Source of the DNA: Sphingobium sp. HWE2-09 | Lineage (GTDB): Bacteria; Pseudomonadota; Alphaproteobacteria; Sphingomonadales; Sphingomonadaceae | Direction: 5' to 3' | DNA length: 64,000 nt | Assembly (NCBI RefSeq): GCF_035989265.1 | Contig: NZ_JAYKZX010000003.1 | Span: 1,922,001-1,986,000 of the forward strand | Shown here: piece after piece, positions 35,184-43,997 of the stretch | Layout of the letters: each line of letters opens with the position of its first letter | Position numbering within the stretch: the stretch's first letter is position 1 | Notes under the pieces: model-generated | The model's input: only the letters and a program-made list of their open reading frames with translations | The model's database searches: none | What the model was told of the DNA's origin: nothing | Translations under genes and position numbers: made by a program

Positions 35184-35482
35184 ACGACCTTGTACTTGCA
35201 TTAGGCCGCTTGGCGTCCCGCGTCGACGATCTGATTCAATATAGCTCGTTGTGGTGATAGCTTGCCGGAAAGCTGCCTGTCCGCACTAAGGAAGCCGGAA
35301 ATCGGCGCTGAATGGCTAAGACGGGTCGCCGTAAGACATCGGGCTGCCATTGCAGATATACGACGAGGTAGCGGCTCATACTAACTTCAAGCCGTGCACG
35401 CCATTTTTCCCGCACGGGCCGCCGGTGCATTCGCGAGACATCGCAAGCGAACCGGCGCGCCTATCCATCCACGCGGCGGCGA
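35184..35482. other. intergenic stretch at island edge, nothing recognised
   Basis: About 300 bases between the last island gene and the convergent end of the SDR gene. Short open frames on both strands show no family resemblance or RBS. It is a candidate place for the right boundary of the island, but I see no direct repeat or tRNA here. Confidence 0.4.
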
Positions 35483-36445
35483 TCAGATCGACCGGTCCGT
35501 CCAATCCTCCGACAGCGCCCACAGGCGTTCCGCTGCCTCGTCATCCATGGCCCATGGTGCCACGCCTTTCCGTCCGAGCTCGGTGTTATTGACCACCGCG
35601 ATGTCGCAATCCTCGCAATAGACGCCTCCAAGGCCTTCCAACGAAGCGCTCGTAGCGCACCAGAGGCTGGTCGCAGCCCCCTGCTCCACCGTCTTCATGC
35701 CCGCCTCGGGATCGATCTTCGGCTTCCCGTCGGCATCGAAGGCGTCGAAGCCGTCCAACTCCTCCTTTGAGAGATGACGCGCGAGATCGGTGATGATCTG
35801 ACCTGGGTGAAGGGAGAAGGCACGGACGCCGTGCTCCTGCCCGCGTCGGTCGAGTTCACGCGCGAACAGGGCGTTGGCCGTCTTCGACTGCCCATATGCC
35901 GTCCACTTCTCGTATTCGCGCTCACGGAAATCGACATCGTCGAAGTCCACTGGGGCAATTTGATGGCCTCTTGACGAAACGGTCACTACGCGCGAACCGC
36001 CGACCGCGAGTGCAGGCCACAACGCACATACCAGTCTATAGTGGCCAAGATGATTGGTGGCGAACTGACCTTCGTGACCGTCTGCATCTCTGAACAGGTC
36101 ACTAGCCATAACGCCAGCACTGTTTATGAGGATCGGCAGCTGGCGGCCACTTTCCAGGAAGCGGTTCGCAAACCTCTCGACGGAATTTGCGTCGACGAGG
36201 TCCATTTCCGCAACCTCGACGCCGTCAAGACCTTCAAGCGCAGCCTTTGCCTTCACCAAATCACGTGCTGGAACGACCACCTCCGCTCCCGCCCTCGCAA
36301 GGGCGCGCGTGGTGGCCAGACCGATGCCGGAGTAACCACCGGTCACGATCGCAGTCTTGCCGTAGAGATTCACGTTCTCCGTGACCTCGTTGGCGGTGGA
36401 AGCAGGGCCGAAGCCGGAATGGATTGGGGTCTGTGGTGTTGTCAT
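35483..36445 (-). CDS. SDR family oxidoreductase
   Basis: Short-chain dehydrogenase of 320 residues from the ATG at 36445 (MTTPQTPIHSGFGPASTANEV). NAD(P)-binding TAIVTGGYSGIGLATTRAL, ILINSAGVMA and the catalytic YGQSK (Tyr-x3-Lys) are present; the C-terminal CEDCDIAVVNN segment is typical of the retinol-dehydrogenase-like branch. The frame upstream to 36631 overlaps the divergent AraC gene and is not expected to be coding. The AraC regulator starts 59 bp away on the other strand and probably controls it. Confidence 0.9.
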   Translation of the reverse strand: MTTPQTPIHSGFGPASTANEVTENVNLYGKTAIVTGGYSGIGLATTRALARAGAEVVVPARDLVKAKAALEGLDGVEVAEMDLVDANSVERFANRFLESGRQLPILINSAGVMASDLFRDADGHEGQFATNHLGHYRLVCALWPALAVGGSRVVTVSSRGHQIAPVDFDDVDFREREYEKWTAYGQSKTANALFARELDRRGQEHGVRAFSLHPGQIITDLARHLSKEELDGFDAFDADGKPKIDPEAGMKTVEQGAATSLWCATSASLEGLGGVYCEDCDIAVVNNTELGRKGVAPWAMDDEAAERLWALSEDWTDRSI

Positions 36446-36504
36446 AAAGCAGTCCTGGGCCATATTGTCCGGACGAAACATTCCAGATCGTCGGAAATTC
36501 TGTC

Positions 36505-37476
36505 TTGATAATCCAAAATGCTCCCATCGACCCTCTGTCCGACCTGCTCGCTCTCGTTCAAGCGCGGCCCATGTGCTCCGTCCGGCTCGAGGCCGGAGGG
36601 ACGTGGTCACTACGGTTCCGTCCCCAGGCATGCAAGTTCAACGTCGTCCGACGCGGAGAGTGCTGGCTTGTGATTGGGCATGAGCGGCGCCGTTTGGGCC
36701 CGGGCGACTGCGTAGTGATCAAGGACCATGCCGAATTCGTGCTGGGGAGCGATCCGGACCTCGAACCTGTCGATGCGGCGATCGCGTTCGCCGACGATAC
36801 GCTTGCCGGGCGTTACGGCGTCGGTGCCGATGTCGAAATTCTCGGTGGCAGCGTCACATTCGGTGCCGACGACGCGGCACAGATTCTCGATCTCCTTCCC
36901 TCGACCCTAGTGATCGATGCAGGTGACGCACGAGCGCGCCCTATCGCATGGCTGCTCGACCACCTGGACGCGGAGTGGCGAAGCGGGCTCCCGGGCTCTC
37001 GTGCCGCCTGCGACGACATCCTTCGGCTCATGTTTGTCCACGCACTTCGTGCCCACCTGGATAAAATCGGCAGCGAAGCCCCTGGTTGGATCGGAGCCCT
37101 GTCCGACCCACCGCTCGCCGCCGCCATACGCGCCATCCACGAGCGGCCATCTCACCCTTGGCGTCTGGAGGAGTTGGCAGACATTGCACACCAGTCTCGA
37201 TCCACATTCGCTTCCCGCTTCCGGGAGAAGGTGGGTACGACACCCGTCGAGTATGCCTCCGGTTGGAGGTTGACGATTGCCGCATCGCGCCTTCGCACTA
37301 GCACGGAATCCGCTTCCTCGATTGCCGGGACGCTCGGATTCCTATCCGACAGCGCATTTGGGGCGGCGTTCAAGCGACGCTATGGCGTGTCTCCCGGACA
37401 GTATCGCAGAGCCGCTTCCTCCGAACGACACGAGAACGTTCGAGAGGTGAAGGTCGCCCATCACGCCGACGCTTGA
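36505..37476 (+). CDS. AraC-family transcriptional regulator (cupin_6 type)
   Basis: Regulator of 323 residues: an N-terminal cupin_6 sensing domain (LLALVQARPMCSVRLEAGG, then FNVVRRGECWLVIGHERRRLGPGDCVVI) and C-terminal paired HTH of the AraC type (WRLEELADIAHQSRSTFASRFREKVGTTPVEYASGWRL; SIAGTLGFLSDSAFGAAFKRRYGVSPGQYRR). The start used is TTG at 36505; no stronger start is seen upstream. Divergent from an SDR gene that it likely controls. Confidence 0.88.
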   Translation: MIIQNAPIDPLSDLLALVQARPMCSVRLEAGGTWSLRFRPQACKFNVVRRGECWLVIGHERRRLGPGDCVVIKDHAEFVLGSDPDLEPVDAAIAFADDTLAGRYGVGADVEILGGSVTFGADDAAQILDLLPSTLVIDAGDARARPIAWLLDHLDAEWRSGLPGSRAACDDILRLMFVHALRAHLDKIGSEAPGWIGALSDPPLAAAIRAIHERPSHPWRLEELADIAHQSRSTFASRFREKVGTTPVEYASGWRLTIAASRLRTSTESASSIAGTLGFLSDSAFGAAFKRRYGVSPGQYRRAASSERHENVREVKVAHHADA

Positions 37477-37488
37477 AATGGCTAGGCA

Positions 37489-38538
37489 TCATCCCCGCAG
37501 CGCTATCGTCTGCAGGGCTTCGGCGAAATCCCTGGGAGCCTCCTGGGGAAGGTTGTGTCCGATGCCGCCCCGGATCAGCCGATGCTCATAGAGACCCGTG
37601 AACTTCGCCCGGTATGCCGATGGCTCGGGATGAGGCGCCCCGTTCGCGTCACCTTCCATGGTGATCGTCGGCACCGTTATGACAGGCGAGCCTGCAAGCC
37701 GGTTCTCCAACGCCTGAAGTTCGGACGCGCTGTCCGCCAGGCCCAAGCGCCATCGGTAGTTGTGGATAACGATCTCCACATGATCGGGATTGTCGAACGA
37801 GGCGGCCGACCGATCGTAGGTGGCCGCGTCGAACTGCCATAGTGGCGAAGCTAGGCGCCAGATCTGTTCGTTGAAGGCACGGCGATTCGCGCCGTAGCCA
37901 GCACGTCCACGTTCCGTCGCGAAGTAGAACTGGTACCACCAGGACAGTTCGGCCTTTGGCGGCAATGGCGTCTGACCCGCCTTCTGATTTCCGATCAGGT
38001 ATCCGCTGACCGAAACCAGGCCGGCGCATCGTTCCGGCCAGAGCGCCGCTACGATGCATGCAGATCGAGCCCCCCAGTCGAAGCCGCCAAGCGTCGCCCT
38101 TTCGATCTTCAGTGCATCCATGAGCGCGATGACGTCAGTCGCGAGCATCGCCTGCTGCGCATTGCGTGGAGTATCCGCCGACAGGAACCGGGTCGTACCG
38201 AAGCCGCGAACATGCATGACTATGACACGGTGCCCGCCAGCCGCCAGAAGAGGAGCCACTTCCGCGAAGCTGTTGATGTCATAGGGCCAGCCATGGATCA
38301 ACAGTACCGGCTTCCCTTCCGGCGGACCAAGCTCGACGTAGCCGATGGACAGGCCATTCGCCTCGACCTGCCTCGTCGCTGCGAGCGGCCTAGCGCCTGG
38401 GGTGGCGCTTCGCGTCGCATGGGCAGCGATCGGTAAGGACAACGCGGTTGCGCCCGCGACCGCGAGGAGATCACGACGCATCAGGGAGCGGCCGCCATGA
38501 AGATTGTCAGATGAACCCAAGCCGTCTTCTGCCATCAA
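37489..38538 (-). CDS. Tat-exported alpha/beta hydrolase (epoxide-hydrolase type)
   Basis: Alpha/beta hydrolase of 349 residues with a twin-arginine type leader (LMRRDLLAVAGATALSLPIAAHA), so probably periplasmic. Motifs: HGWPYD oxyanion region, the nucleophile elbow GGFDWGARSA with Asp in place of Ser, as in epoxide hydrolases and haloalkane dehalogenases, and the catalytic His in GGIGHNLPQEAP. The start overlaps the SDR stop (ATGA); the Met before RRD is an alternative. Third gene of the ohr-SDR-hydrolase operon. Confidence 0.88.
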   Translation of the reverse strand: MMAEDGLGSSDNLHGGRSLMRRDLLAVAGATALSLPIAAHATRSATPGARPLAATRQVEANGLSIGYVELGPPEGKPVLLIHGWPYDINSFAEVAPLLAAGGHRVIVMHVRGFGTTRFLSADTPRNAQQAMLATDVIALMDALKIERATLGGFDWGARSACIVAALWPERCAGLVSVSGYLIGNQKAGQTPLPPKAELSWWYQFYFATERGRAGYGANRRAFNEQIWRLASPLWQFDAATYDRSAASFDNPDHVEIVIHNYRWRLGLADSASELQALENRLAGSPVITVPTITMEGDANGAPHPEPSAYRAKFTGLYEHRLIRGGIGHNLPQEAPRDFAEALQTIALRG

Positions 38539-39395
38539 ACCTGATCCTTCAACTTGGACAGCGCAGCGAATTCGGCACGGATGAACACCTCGTAGCGCTC
38601 GTCATCAAGCGTAGTTCTGGCATCAATCATGTGGGCAACACCGGGGCCGGCGAAATAACGAAGCCTTGAGGAGCCATCGGTAGCCGCCGAGAACACAAGG
38701 TCCGCAATTTCTTTCGGCGTCGACCGTGGCCACGCCAGTCCAGACATGACCTGGTCATTGTGTCGCATGAAGTCCGCATAGTCTTCAGGTGGAAGGTTGT
38801 CGCTGCGGGTCCGGGCGATCTTCTCGAGAAAAGGCGTCTCGACTCCCCCGGGCTCGACCAGCTTGACTGCGATCCCCAACGCAGCCAACTCGAACCAGAC
38901 AGACTCGCTGAATCCCTCCAGCGCAAACTTCGTAGCAAGATATATCGACATGGCCGGCATGCCAACACGTCCGCCCGCAGAGCTGATATTCACAAAGGTG
39001 CCAGCCTTACGCTCGCGAAAATGTGGCACCGCCGCCCGCATCACGTTCATCACGCCGTGGACGTTGACCTCGAAGCTGGTTCGCACCCTTTCAGGCGAGA
39101 TCGCCTCGAACACGCCGAACTCAGCGACACCTGCGTTGTTTATAACGGCGTCGATGGCTCCGTATTCGCCGATGGCGGTGGCCACAGCATCTCTCACCTG
39201 GTCAGGTCGCGTCACGTCCATCGGAACGGCAACCATGTTGGGAAGAAGATCGTCGGTCGAGATGGAATCCCCGCGTCGCGTCGTCGCCACCACGTTCCAT
39301 CCCTCGCGCGCGAACCGCAGTGAGGTCTCCCAACCAATTCCGCTTCCGGCCCCCGTGACAAGAACCGTCTTCGCCAACTGACCCTCCAGAATCAT
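38535..39395 (-). CDS. SDR family oxidoreductase
   Basis: Short-chain dehydrogenase of 286 residues from the ATG at 39395 (MILEGQLAKTVLVTGAGSGIGWE). TGxxxGIG, the NNAG motif in VINNAGVAEFG, and the catalytic SIYLATK are all present. It is linked by 4-bp overlaps to ohr upstream and the hydrolase downstream. Substrate unknown; the operon context suggests handling of reactive carbonyls or lipid-derived products. Confidence 0.9.
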   Translation of the reverse strand: MILEGQLAKTVLVTGAGSGIGWETSLRFAREGWNVVATTRRGDSISTDDLLPNMVAVPMDVTRPDQVRDAVATAIGEYGAIDAVINNAGVAEFGVFEAISPERVRTSFEVNVHGVMNVMRAAVPHFRERKAGTFVNISSAGGRVGMPAMSIYLATKFALEGFSESVWFELAALGIAVKLVEPGGVETPFLEKIARTRSDNLPPEDYADFMRHNDQVMSGLAWPRSTPKEIADLVFSAATDGSSRLRYFAGPGVAHMIDARTTLDDERYEVFIRAEFAALSKLKDQV

Positions 39396-39811
39396 GAAAC
39401 CTCCAGTGAAACGTCGATATTTCCACGGGTGGCATGGGAATAAGGGCAAATCCGGTCGGCCGCCGCGACCAGAGCCTCAGCGACGTCGCGGTCGATGCCC
39501 GGAAGACTTACGACCAGGCTGACCCGTAGCCCGAAGCCCTCGTCATCCCTCGGGCCGATGCCGACGGTTGCCGTCACCGAGGCATCGACGGGAACCTTTG
39601 GCAGATCTTGGCGCGTAGATGCAAAACGCATCGCGCCGAGAAAGCAGGCGGCGTAGCCGGAGGCGAACAATTGCTCAGGATTATTCCCCTCACCGCTTCC
39701 GCCAAGCTCCTTCGGCGTCGCCAGCCTCACCTCAAAGCTACCGTCCGAGGTGGCTGCGCGTCCGTCGCGACCGCCAGTCGCGATCGCTGTGGTCTCGTAG
39801 GCAATCTTCAT
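39392..39811 (-). CDS. ohr: Organic hydroperoxide resistance protein (Ohr)
   Basis: Ohr-type thiol peroxidase of 139 residues, which reduces organic and fatty-acid hydroperoxides. The catalytic Arg15 (ATGGRDGRA), Glu46 (NNPEQLFASGY), peroxidatic Cys56 (YAACFLGAM) and resolving Cys122 (ICPYSHATRGN) are present. The ATG at 39811 gives the normal N-terminus; longer frames are not needed. First gene of the ohr-SDR-hydrolase operon; the palindrome at 40022 lies 211 bp upstream. Confidence 0.92.
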   Translation of the reverse strand: MKIAYETTAIATGGRDGRAATSDGSFEVRLATPKELGGSGEGNNPEQLFASGYAACFLGAMRFASTRQDLPKVPVDASVTATVGIGPRDDEGFGLRVSLVVSLPGIDRDVAEALVAAADRICPYSHATRGNIDVSLEVS

Positions 39812-40021
39812 CCTGCTTCGCTCCCGAATGTTCAACCACCACGCTACAGAAAGCGCCTCCCGAGAATGACCAATCAAGGGGCGCGGGCCCATCATCCGAA
39901 GGTCTAGCTCGGCAGGGAAGCGAAGCCGCGGCTCCCGCATCACGCCATAGGCCGAGCGAGGCCCTCAGCTTTCTGCAGTCGCAGCCGCCGAATAAAGCAC
40001 CGCGCGGATCTGCCTCAGCCA

Positions 40022-40039
40022 CATACCCGATTGGGTATG
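40022..40039. promoter_or_regulatory. palindromic operator TACCCA-N2-TGGGTA (copy 3, one mismatch)
   Basis: CATACCCGATTGGGTATG, an 8-2-8 repeat with one mismatched pair, between the divergent ohr operon and the PAS kinase gene. It covers the first possible start codons of the kinase, which argues for the start at 40073. Confidence 0.6.
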
Positions 40040-40072
40040 GTCAAGAGACAGCGGACGGTGGATCCTCAAGGC

Positions 40073-41701
40073 ATGCCGCCAACCTCGTCCCCTCGCGCGA
40101 GGATCACGCCAATAGCCGACGGGACGGAGCCGCTCCGCAGGCTTATCACAAGCCTCAACGCATGCCTTGAGATCGGCGTGCCAGAGGGCACCCCCGCGCC
40201 ATCGGCAGACAATCTCGAGATATTGCGGGCTTCGCCGCGAGCGAATGAGCTGTTCGAGCTGAGCGAGAACGGCACGCTGGTTGGCAGACCGGTTTCGACA
40301 CTGTTCGACCATCGGAGCCAAGGCCTGATCAGCGCCATGATACAGGCCGCTATCGCGGGAGACGACCTGGAGCCCACACAGGCCTGCGCATGCACACCTA
40401 AGGGCGCAAACGTCTCCGTGCTGGTCACGGCAACCAAGTGGTGTCGAGGGACGGTCAGCCTGGTCCTCGTACCCGACAACCGCGCGGCAGAGGCGACATC
40501 GCGTCTGAAGATCCTCGAGGAGCGCTACGGCCGGCTCTTCAACGACGTGCCAATTGCCCTCATGCGGGTGGACTCGCGCGGCGCGCTGCAGCTGTTCGCC
40601 ACGGCGCGCGAGGCGGGCTATGACGAACTGATCTCCTTTCTCGACGACCACCCCGCTGCGTTCGAGGTCGCGCTCGACGCCACGGTGATAGTCGATGCCA
40701 ACGACCAGTCGGTGAAGATGTTCGGCGACGGCACGAAGGAATCCGTGCTCTGCCCGGTGCGATCCTACTACCGGCTGGCTCCCGATGCCTTCAAACGCAA
40801 CATGGCCGCCGCCTTCGCGGGCGCCCGCCACTATTCCGAGGAGGTGGTGATCTGTGGTGCCGCCGGTCAGGAAGTCGACGTCCTCTTCACCATCGCATAT
40901 CCGGACGACCAGGAGATCGAAGGCAACAGCTTCGTCGGCATGGTGGACATCGGAGACCGCCTCCGAGCCGAAGCCGAACTGCAGCGGACTCAAGGCGAGT
41001 TCACCCGCGCTGCAAGGCTTTCACTTCTCGGCGAACTCACCGCTTCGATTGCGCACGAGGTCATGCAGCCGCTCTCCTCAATCAGCGTGAACAGTGGCAC
41101 CGCGAAAAAGTGGCTGGAAAAGGATCCACCGGACATCGCGCGGGCGGCAATGCGTCTGGAGCGCGTCGCTCAGGACGCCGAGCGCACCGCCGCCATAGTG
41201 GATGGGATGCGCACGATGGCCAAGGGCGGCAGGGGCGAGCGGATGTCCGTCGATCTGCAGGATGTCGTCCGGGACGCGATTGGGCTCGTTAGCCACGAGC
41301 TGCGCTCAAATGGCGTTCGGCTCAGACTGGAACGGCCTGCTGCGCCGCTGACAGCCACCGTAGACGCAATCCAGATACAGCAGGTGGTAGTCAACCTCAT
41401 ACTCAATGCCGCCCAGGCTATGGCGCAGGCACAAGTGCATACTAATAAAATCGACGTTCGGTTGGCGAAGGTCGCAAACCACTCCATCGAGATCTGCGTC
41501 AGCGACAGCGGCCCCGGGATTTGCGACGAGCACTTGCCCCGCCTATTCGACAGCTTCTTCACGACCAAGTCGGATGGGATCGGCATGGGACTGGCCATCT
41601 GCAAGTCCATCGTCGAGAACCATCTCGGTGCGCTGACGGTCGAGAACGTCCCTGGTGTGGGAGCGGTCGCGCGGGTCCTGATCCCCGGCTGCCAGACATG
41701 A
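40073..41701 (+). CDS. PAS-domain sensor histidine kinase (FixL-like kinase core)
   Basis: Soluble sensor kinase of about 542 residues. The N-terminal half holds PAS-like parts (ANELFELSENGTLVGRP; RYGRLFNDVPIALMRVDSRG; DANDQSVKMFGDG). The kinase core has the H-box LTASIAHEVMQPLSSISVN, an N-box VVVNLILNAAQAMA, and G-boxes CVSDSGPGI and GIGMGLAICKSIVENH. The start at 40073 was chosen since earlier start codons fall in the palindrome; the frame opens at 40031. It is clearly related to the kinase at 62388. Likely partners are the FixJ-type regulators at 51-53 kb. Confidence 0.88.
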   Translation: MPPTSSPRARITPIADGTEPLRRLITSLNACLEIGVPEGTPAPSADNLEILRASPRANELFELSENGTLVGRPVSTLFDHRSQGLISAMIQAAIAGDDLEPTQACACTPKGANVSVLVTATKWCRGTVSLVLVPDNRAAEATSRLKILEERYGRLFNDVPIALMRVDSRGALQLFATAREAGYDELISFLDDHPAAFEVALDATVIVDANDQSVKMFGDGTKESVLCPVRSYYRLAPDAFKRNMAAAFAGARHYSEEVVICGAAGQEVDVLFTIAYPDDQEIEGNSFVGMVDIGDRLRAEAELQRTQGEFTRAARLSLLGELTASIAHEVMQPLSSISVNSGTAKKWLEKDPPDIARAAMRLERVAQDAERTAAIVDGMRTMAKGGRGERMSVDLQDVVRDAIGLVSHELRSNGVRLRLERPAAPLTATVDAIQIQQVVVNLILNAAQAMAQAQVHTNKIDVRLAKVANHSIEICVSDSGPGICDEHLPRLFDSFFTTKSDGIGMGLAICKSIVENHLGALTVENVPGVGAVARVLIPGCQT

Positions 41702-41764
41702 AAACGGTCCCGGCGAAACCGCGCATCCGCAGGGCGTGTGGCGTAACCTCCCTTCCTCCCCCTA

Positions 41765-41776
41765 CCTTCGTATGAT
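41765..41776 (+). promoter_or_regulatory. CCTTCGTATGA motif, copy 1
   Basis: CCTTCGTATGAT, 85 bp before the NmrA-like gene. One of four copies in this window, all upstream of signalling or stress genes. Probable activator site; the binding protein is unknown. Confidence 0.45.
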
Positions 41777-41861
41777 CGGAGCGGGACCAAGCGGTGATCC
41801 AAGCATCGGGGTCGACCGGCTATCACGAACTGGAAGCAGGTCGAACGCCAGGAGACAGCAC

Positions 41862-42623
41862 ATGCGGATAGTGGTCATAGGTGGCACCGGACAGGTAGGT
41901 TCGAAGGTCGTGCAAGGGCTGGCCAACCGCGGTCACGATGCGGTGTCGGCGTCTCAGGAGTCCGGCGTGGACATCATATCCGGCAACGGCTTGCGGGAGG
42001 CCCTCGACGGCGCCGACGTAGTCGTCGACGTGACCAACAAGATCACGATGGAACGCGAAGCTGCGATCGGCTTCTTTGAGACAGCCGCCCGTAACCTTCT
42101 CGAGGCGGAGGTCGCAGCAAGTGTGAAGCACCATGTCGCCCTTTCCGTTCTTCGGAGCGATCGTCTTACCGAAAGCGGCTACATCGCCGGGAAGGTCGCC
42201 CAGGAGCAGCATGTCGAGAAGGGAGCCGTGCCCTACACGCTGGTTCGGGCAGCGCAATTCTTCGAACTGGTGCCGATGATGGTCCAGGCCGGTGCGGTCG
42301 ATGGCGTCACCAAGTTGGCGGGGGTCAAGTTCCAGCCGATCGCCGTAGCGGATGTAGCCGAGACGTTGATCGAGCGCGTACTCGCCGGACCGATCAACGG
42401 ATCGTACGAAATAGCAGGGCCGGAGGTCTTCCGCATCGACGAGCTCGCGAAACGATGGGCTCGCGAGACTGGAAGCACCGCAAGGATCGAGATGGATCCG
42501 GACGGCACCTACTTCGGCGCGCCACTTGAGGACGAGACGTTGCTGCCCGGTCACGATATCCACGTAAGGGGAACGACCTTTGAGCAGTGGCTCGCAAGCC
42601 AGGCGGTTCCGGCAAAAGCCTGA
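41862..42623 (+). CDS. NmrA-like / atypical SDR NAD(P)-binding protein
   Basis: Protein of 253 residues beginning MRIVVIGGTGQVGSKVVQGLANRGH, an atypical SDR with GGTGxVG. It lacks a clear Tyr-x3-Lys pair; further motifs are DVVVDVTNKITM, LSVLRSDRLTESGYIAGKVAQEQHV and VPYTLVRAAQFFELVP, common to NmrA/SDR_a5 proteins. AGGAGA precedes the ATG at 41862. Role may be redox sensing or quinone/carbonyl metabolism; not assigned. Followed by a cupin gene on the same strand. Confidence 0.87.
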   Translation: MRIVVIGGTGQVGSKVVQGLANRGHDAVSASQESGVDIISGNGLREALDGADVVVDVTNKITMEREAAIGFFETAARNLLEAEVAASVKHHVALSVLRSDRLTESGYIAGKVAQEQHVEKGAVPYTLVRAAQFFELVPMMVQAGAVDGVTKLAGVKFQPIAVADVAETLIERVLAGPINGSYEIAGPEVFRIDELAKRWARETGSTARIEMDPDGTYFGAPLEDETLLPGHDIHVRGTTFEQWLASQAVPAKA

Positions 42624-42671
42624 TCATCCTCGGACAACCGCTTCAACACCATCGCCAAGGAGAGCATCACC

Positions 42672-43100
42672 ATGCGTTTCGCCCTTACCGCCATTCTCGT
42701 GGCCGGGCTGCTGGGATCGACTGCCGGAAATGCGCAGACCGGTCAGAAGGCGCCAGCACTGTCCTCGATAAAGCCCGACTTCTCACACCCCATCACCAAT
42801 ATCCCGGGAAAGACGATCCGAACCGTTCTCGTCACCTACGCCCCGGGCGACAGCTCGCCAGCCCACACCCATGCGAAATCCGCATTCATCACTGCGTACG
42901 TGCTTGAGGGGGCGATCGTCAGCGGGGTCAACGGCGCGCCCCCCAAGACCTACAAGGCGGGCGAATATTGGACGGAAAGTCCCGGTGATCAGCACGGCAT
43001 CAGCGCCAACGCAAGCAAGACCGAGCCTGCAAAGCTGCTCGCCATCTTCATCCTGGACGACAATGACGGCCCACTGACCACATTCGACGGTCATCACTGA
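42672..43100 (+). CDS. Secreted cupin domain protein
   Basis: Small cupin of 142 residues with a signal peptide (MRFALTAILVAGLLGSTAGNAQ). The metal-binding cupin motif 1 is seen in YAPGDSSPAHTHAKSAFITAYVLEG, and motif 2 around YWTESPGDQHGISANAS. Probably periplasmic and metal-binding. It follows the NmrA-like gene by 48 bp with a GGAGAGC RBS. Function unknown. Confidence 0.87.
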   Translation: MRFALTAILVAGLLGSTAGNAQTGQKAPALSSIKPDFSHPITNIPGKTIRTVLVTYAPGDSSPAHTHAKSAFITAYVLEGAIVSGVNGAPPKTYKAGEYWTESPGDQHGISANASKTEPAKLLAIFILDDNDGPLTTFDGHH

Positions 43101-43169
43101 AGCTCACCCGGCCGGTCGTCACCGATGCAGAAGCTGTGAAGCCGCCAACGACCTCACAGGAGAATTGCG

Positions 43170-43838
43170 ATGCCTTGGACGACCACCTTTGCTTACGGTG
43201 CGACCGAAATGAACCATCGGATCGCCAACCACCTGACCCTGCTGGCTGCCCTGATCGAGTCCGGCAGCAGGGAGGTGGTCGATCCAGAGGCCATCGTCGT
43301 TCTGGATGCCACCCGCCGGCGCATCCATGCCATCGCCAGTGTCCATCGACGTCTCTACAAGATCGAATCCGTCGACGGCCTCGAGTTGGTCGACTTTATC
43401 GAGGATCTCGCCTGCGATCTTCGAACCGTTTGCGAAGGCGCCGGTCGGAACCGGCGTCTTCTCGTAGCGGGTGCCAGCGTCCTGGTATCGGCGGATCAGG
43501 CAGTCGCCATCGGCATCCTCGTTGCCGAACTCGTGACTAACGCGTGCAAGCACGCGTATCCGAATTTCGTCGCCGGAGACGTGCGGATCCGGATTGACAA
43601 CGAAGGTGAAGATGGGTGGACGCTGTCGGTCGAGGACGACGGCCGAGGTTACGCTCCGTCCCACTCGACGGCCGAATCAAGCATCGGCTCGCGGATCATC
43701 GACGCAAGTGTCGCTCGGCTAGGCGCCACCTGCGTCTGGGAGGACAACAGGCCAGGAACCCGGTTCGTCCTGCGAAGCCGTGCGTCCTCCGGGCCGATCC
43801 CGAGTTCGCCCGATCACGGCAGCATCCAGTCCCTCTGA
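43170..43838 (+). CDS. sensor-less HisKA_2-type histidine kinase (first of tandem pair)
   Basis: Compact kinase of 222 residues without any sensor domain: an H-box EMNHRIANHLTLLAALI (His16), a dimerisation helix with ATRRRIHAIASVHRRLY, and a HATPase_c domain (GILVAELVTNACKHAYP N-box, SVEDDGRGY, GSRIIDASVARLGAT, ending GTRFVLRSR). AGGAG lies 8 bases before the ATG. The 43119-43664 minus-strand frame is its shadow. It is a close paralogue of the next gene. Confidence 0.88.
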   Translation: MPWTTTFAYGATEMNHRIANHLTLLAALIESGSREVVDPEAIVVLDATRRRIHAIASVHRRLYKIESVDGLELVDFIEDLACDLRTVCEGAGRNRRLLVAGASVLVSADQAVAIGILVAELVTNACKHAYPNFVAGDVRIRIDNEGEDGWTLSVEDDGRGYAPSHSTAESSIGSRIIDASVARLGATCVWEDNRPGTRFVLRSRASSGPIPSSPDHGSIQSL

Positions 43839-43862
43839 TCCGCTGCGGGCCATAGCGCTCGA

Positions 43863-43874
43863 CCTTCGTATGAG
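43863..43874 (+). promoter_or_regulatory. CCTTCGTATGA motif, copy 2
   Basis: CCTTCGTATGAG, 123 bp before the second tandem kinase; a TACAAA element (43899-43904) about 25 bp further on could be the -10 region. Confidence 0.45.
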
Positions 43875-43997
43875 TGGATCAGAACCTCTCGGCGATCCTA
43901 CAAAGGGTTTAGGGCGGTTAGCCTGCAGTAAGTCGGCGCGCAGCACACGCTGTTCGCCCGGCTGGACCTGCAAGCCCCAACCTTCCGGAGGAAAGCC

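Noticed and set aside
24600..35482. tRNA, integrase or att direct repeats bounding the defence-like island
   Set aside because: I looked for them at both edges and saw none, so no mobile-element type is claimed for the island.
41170..41826. 218-codon minus-strand frame
   Set aside because: Antisense to the PAS kinase catalytic core.
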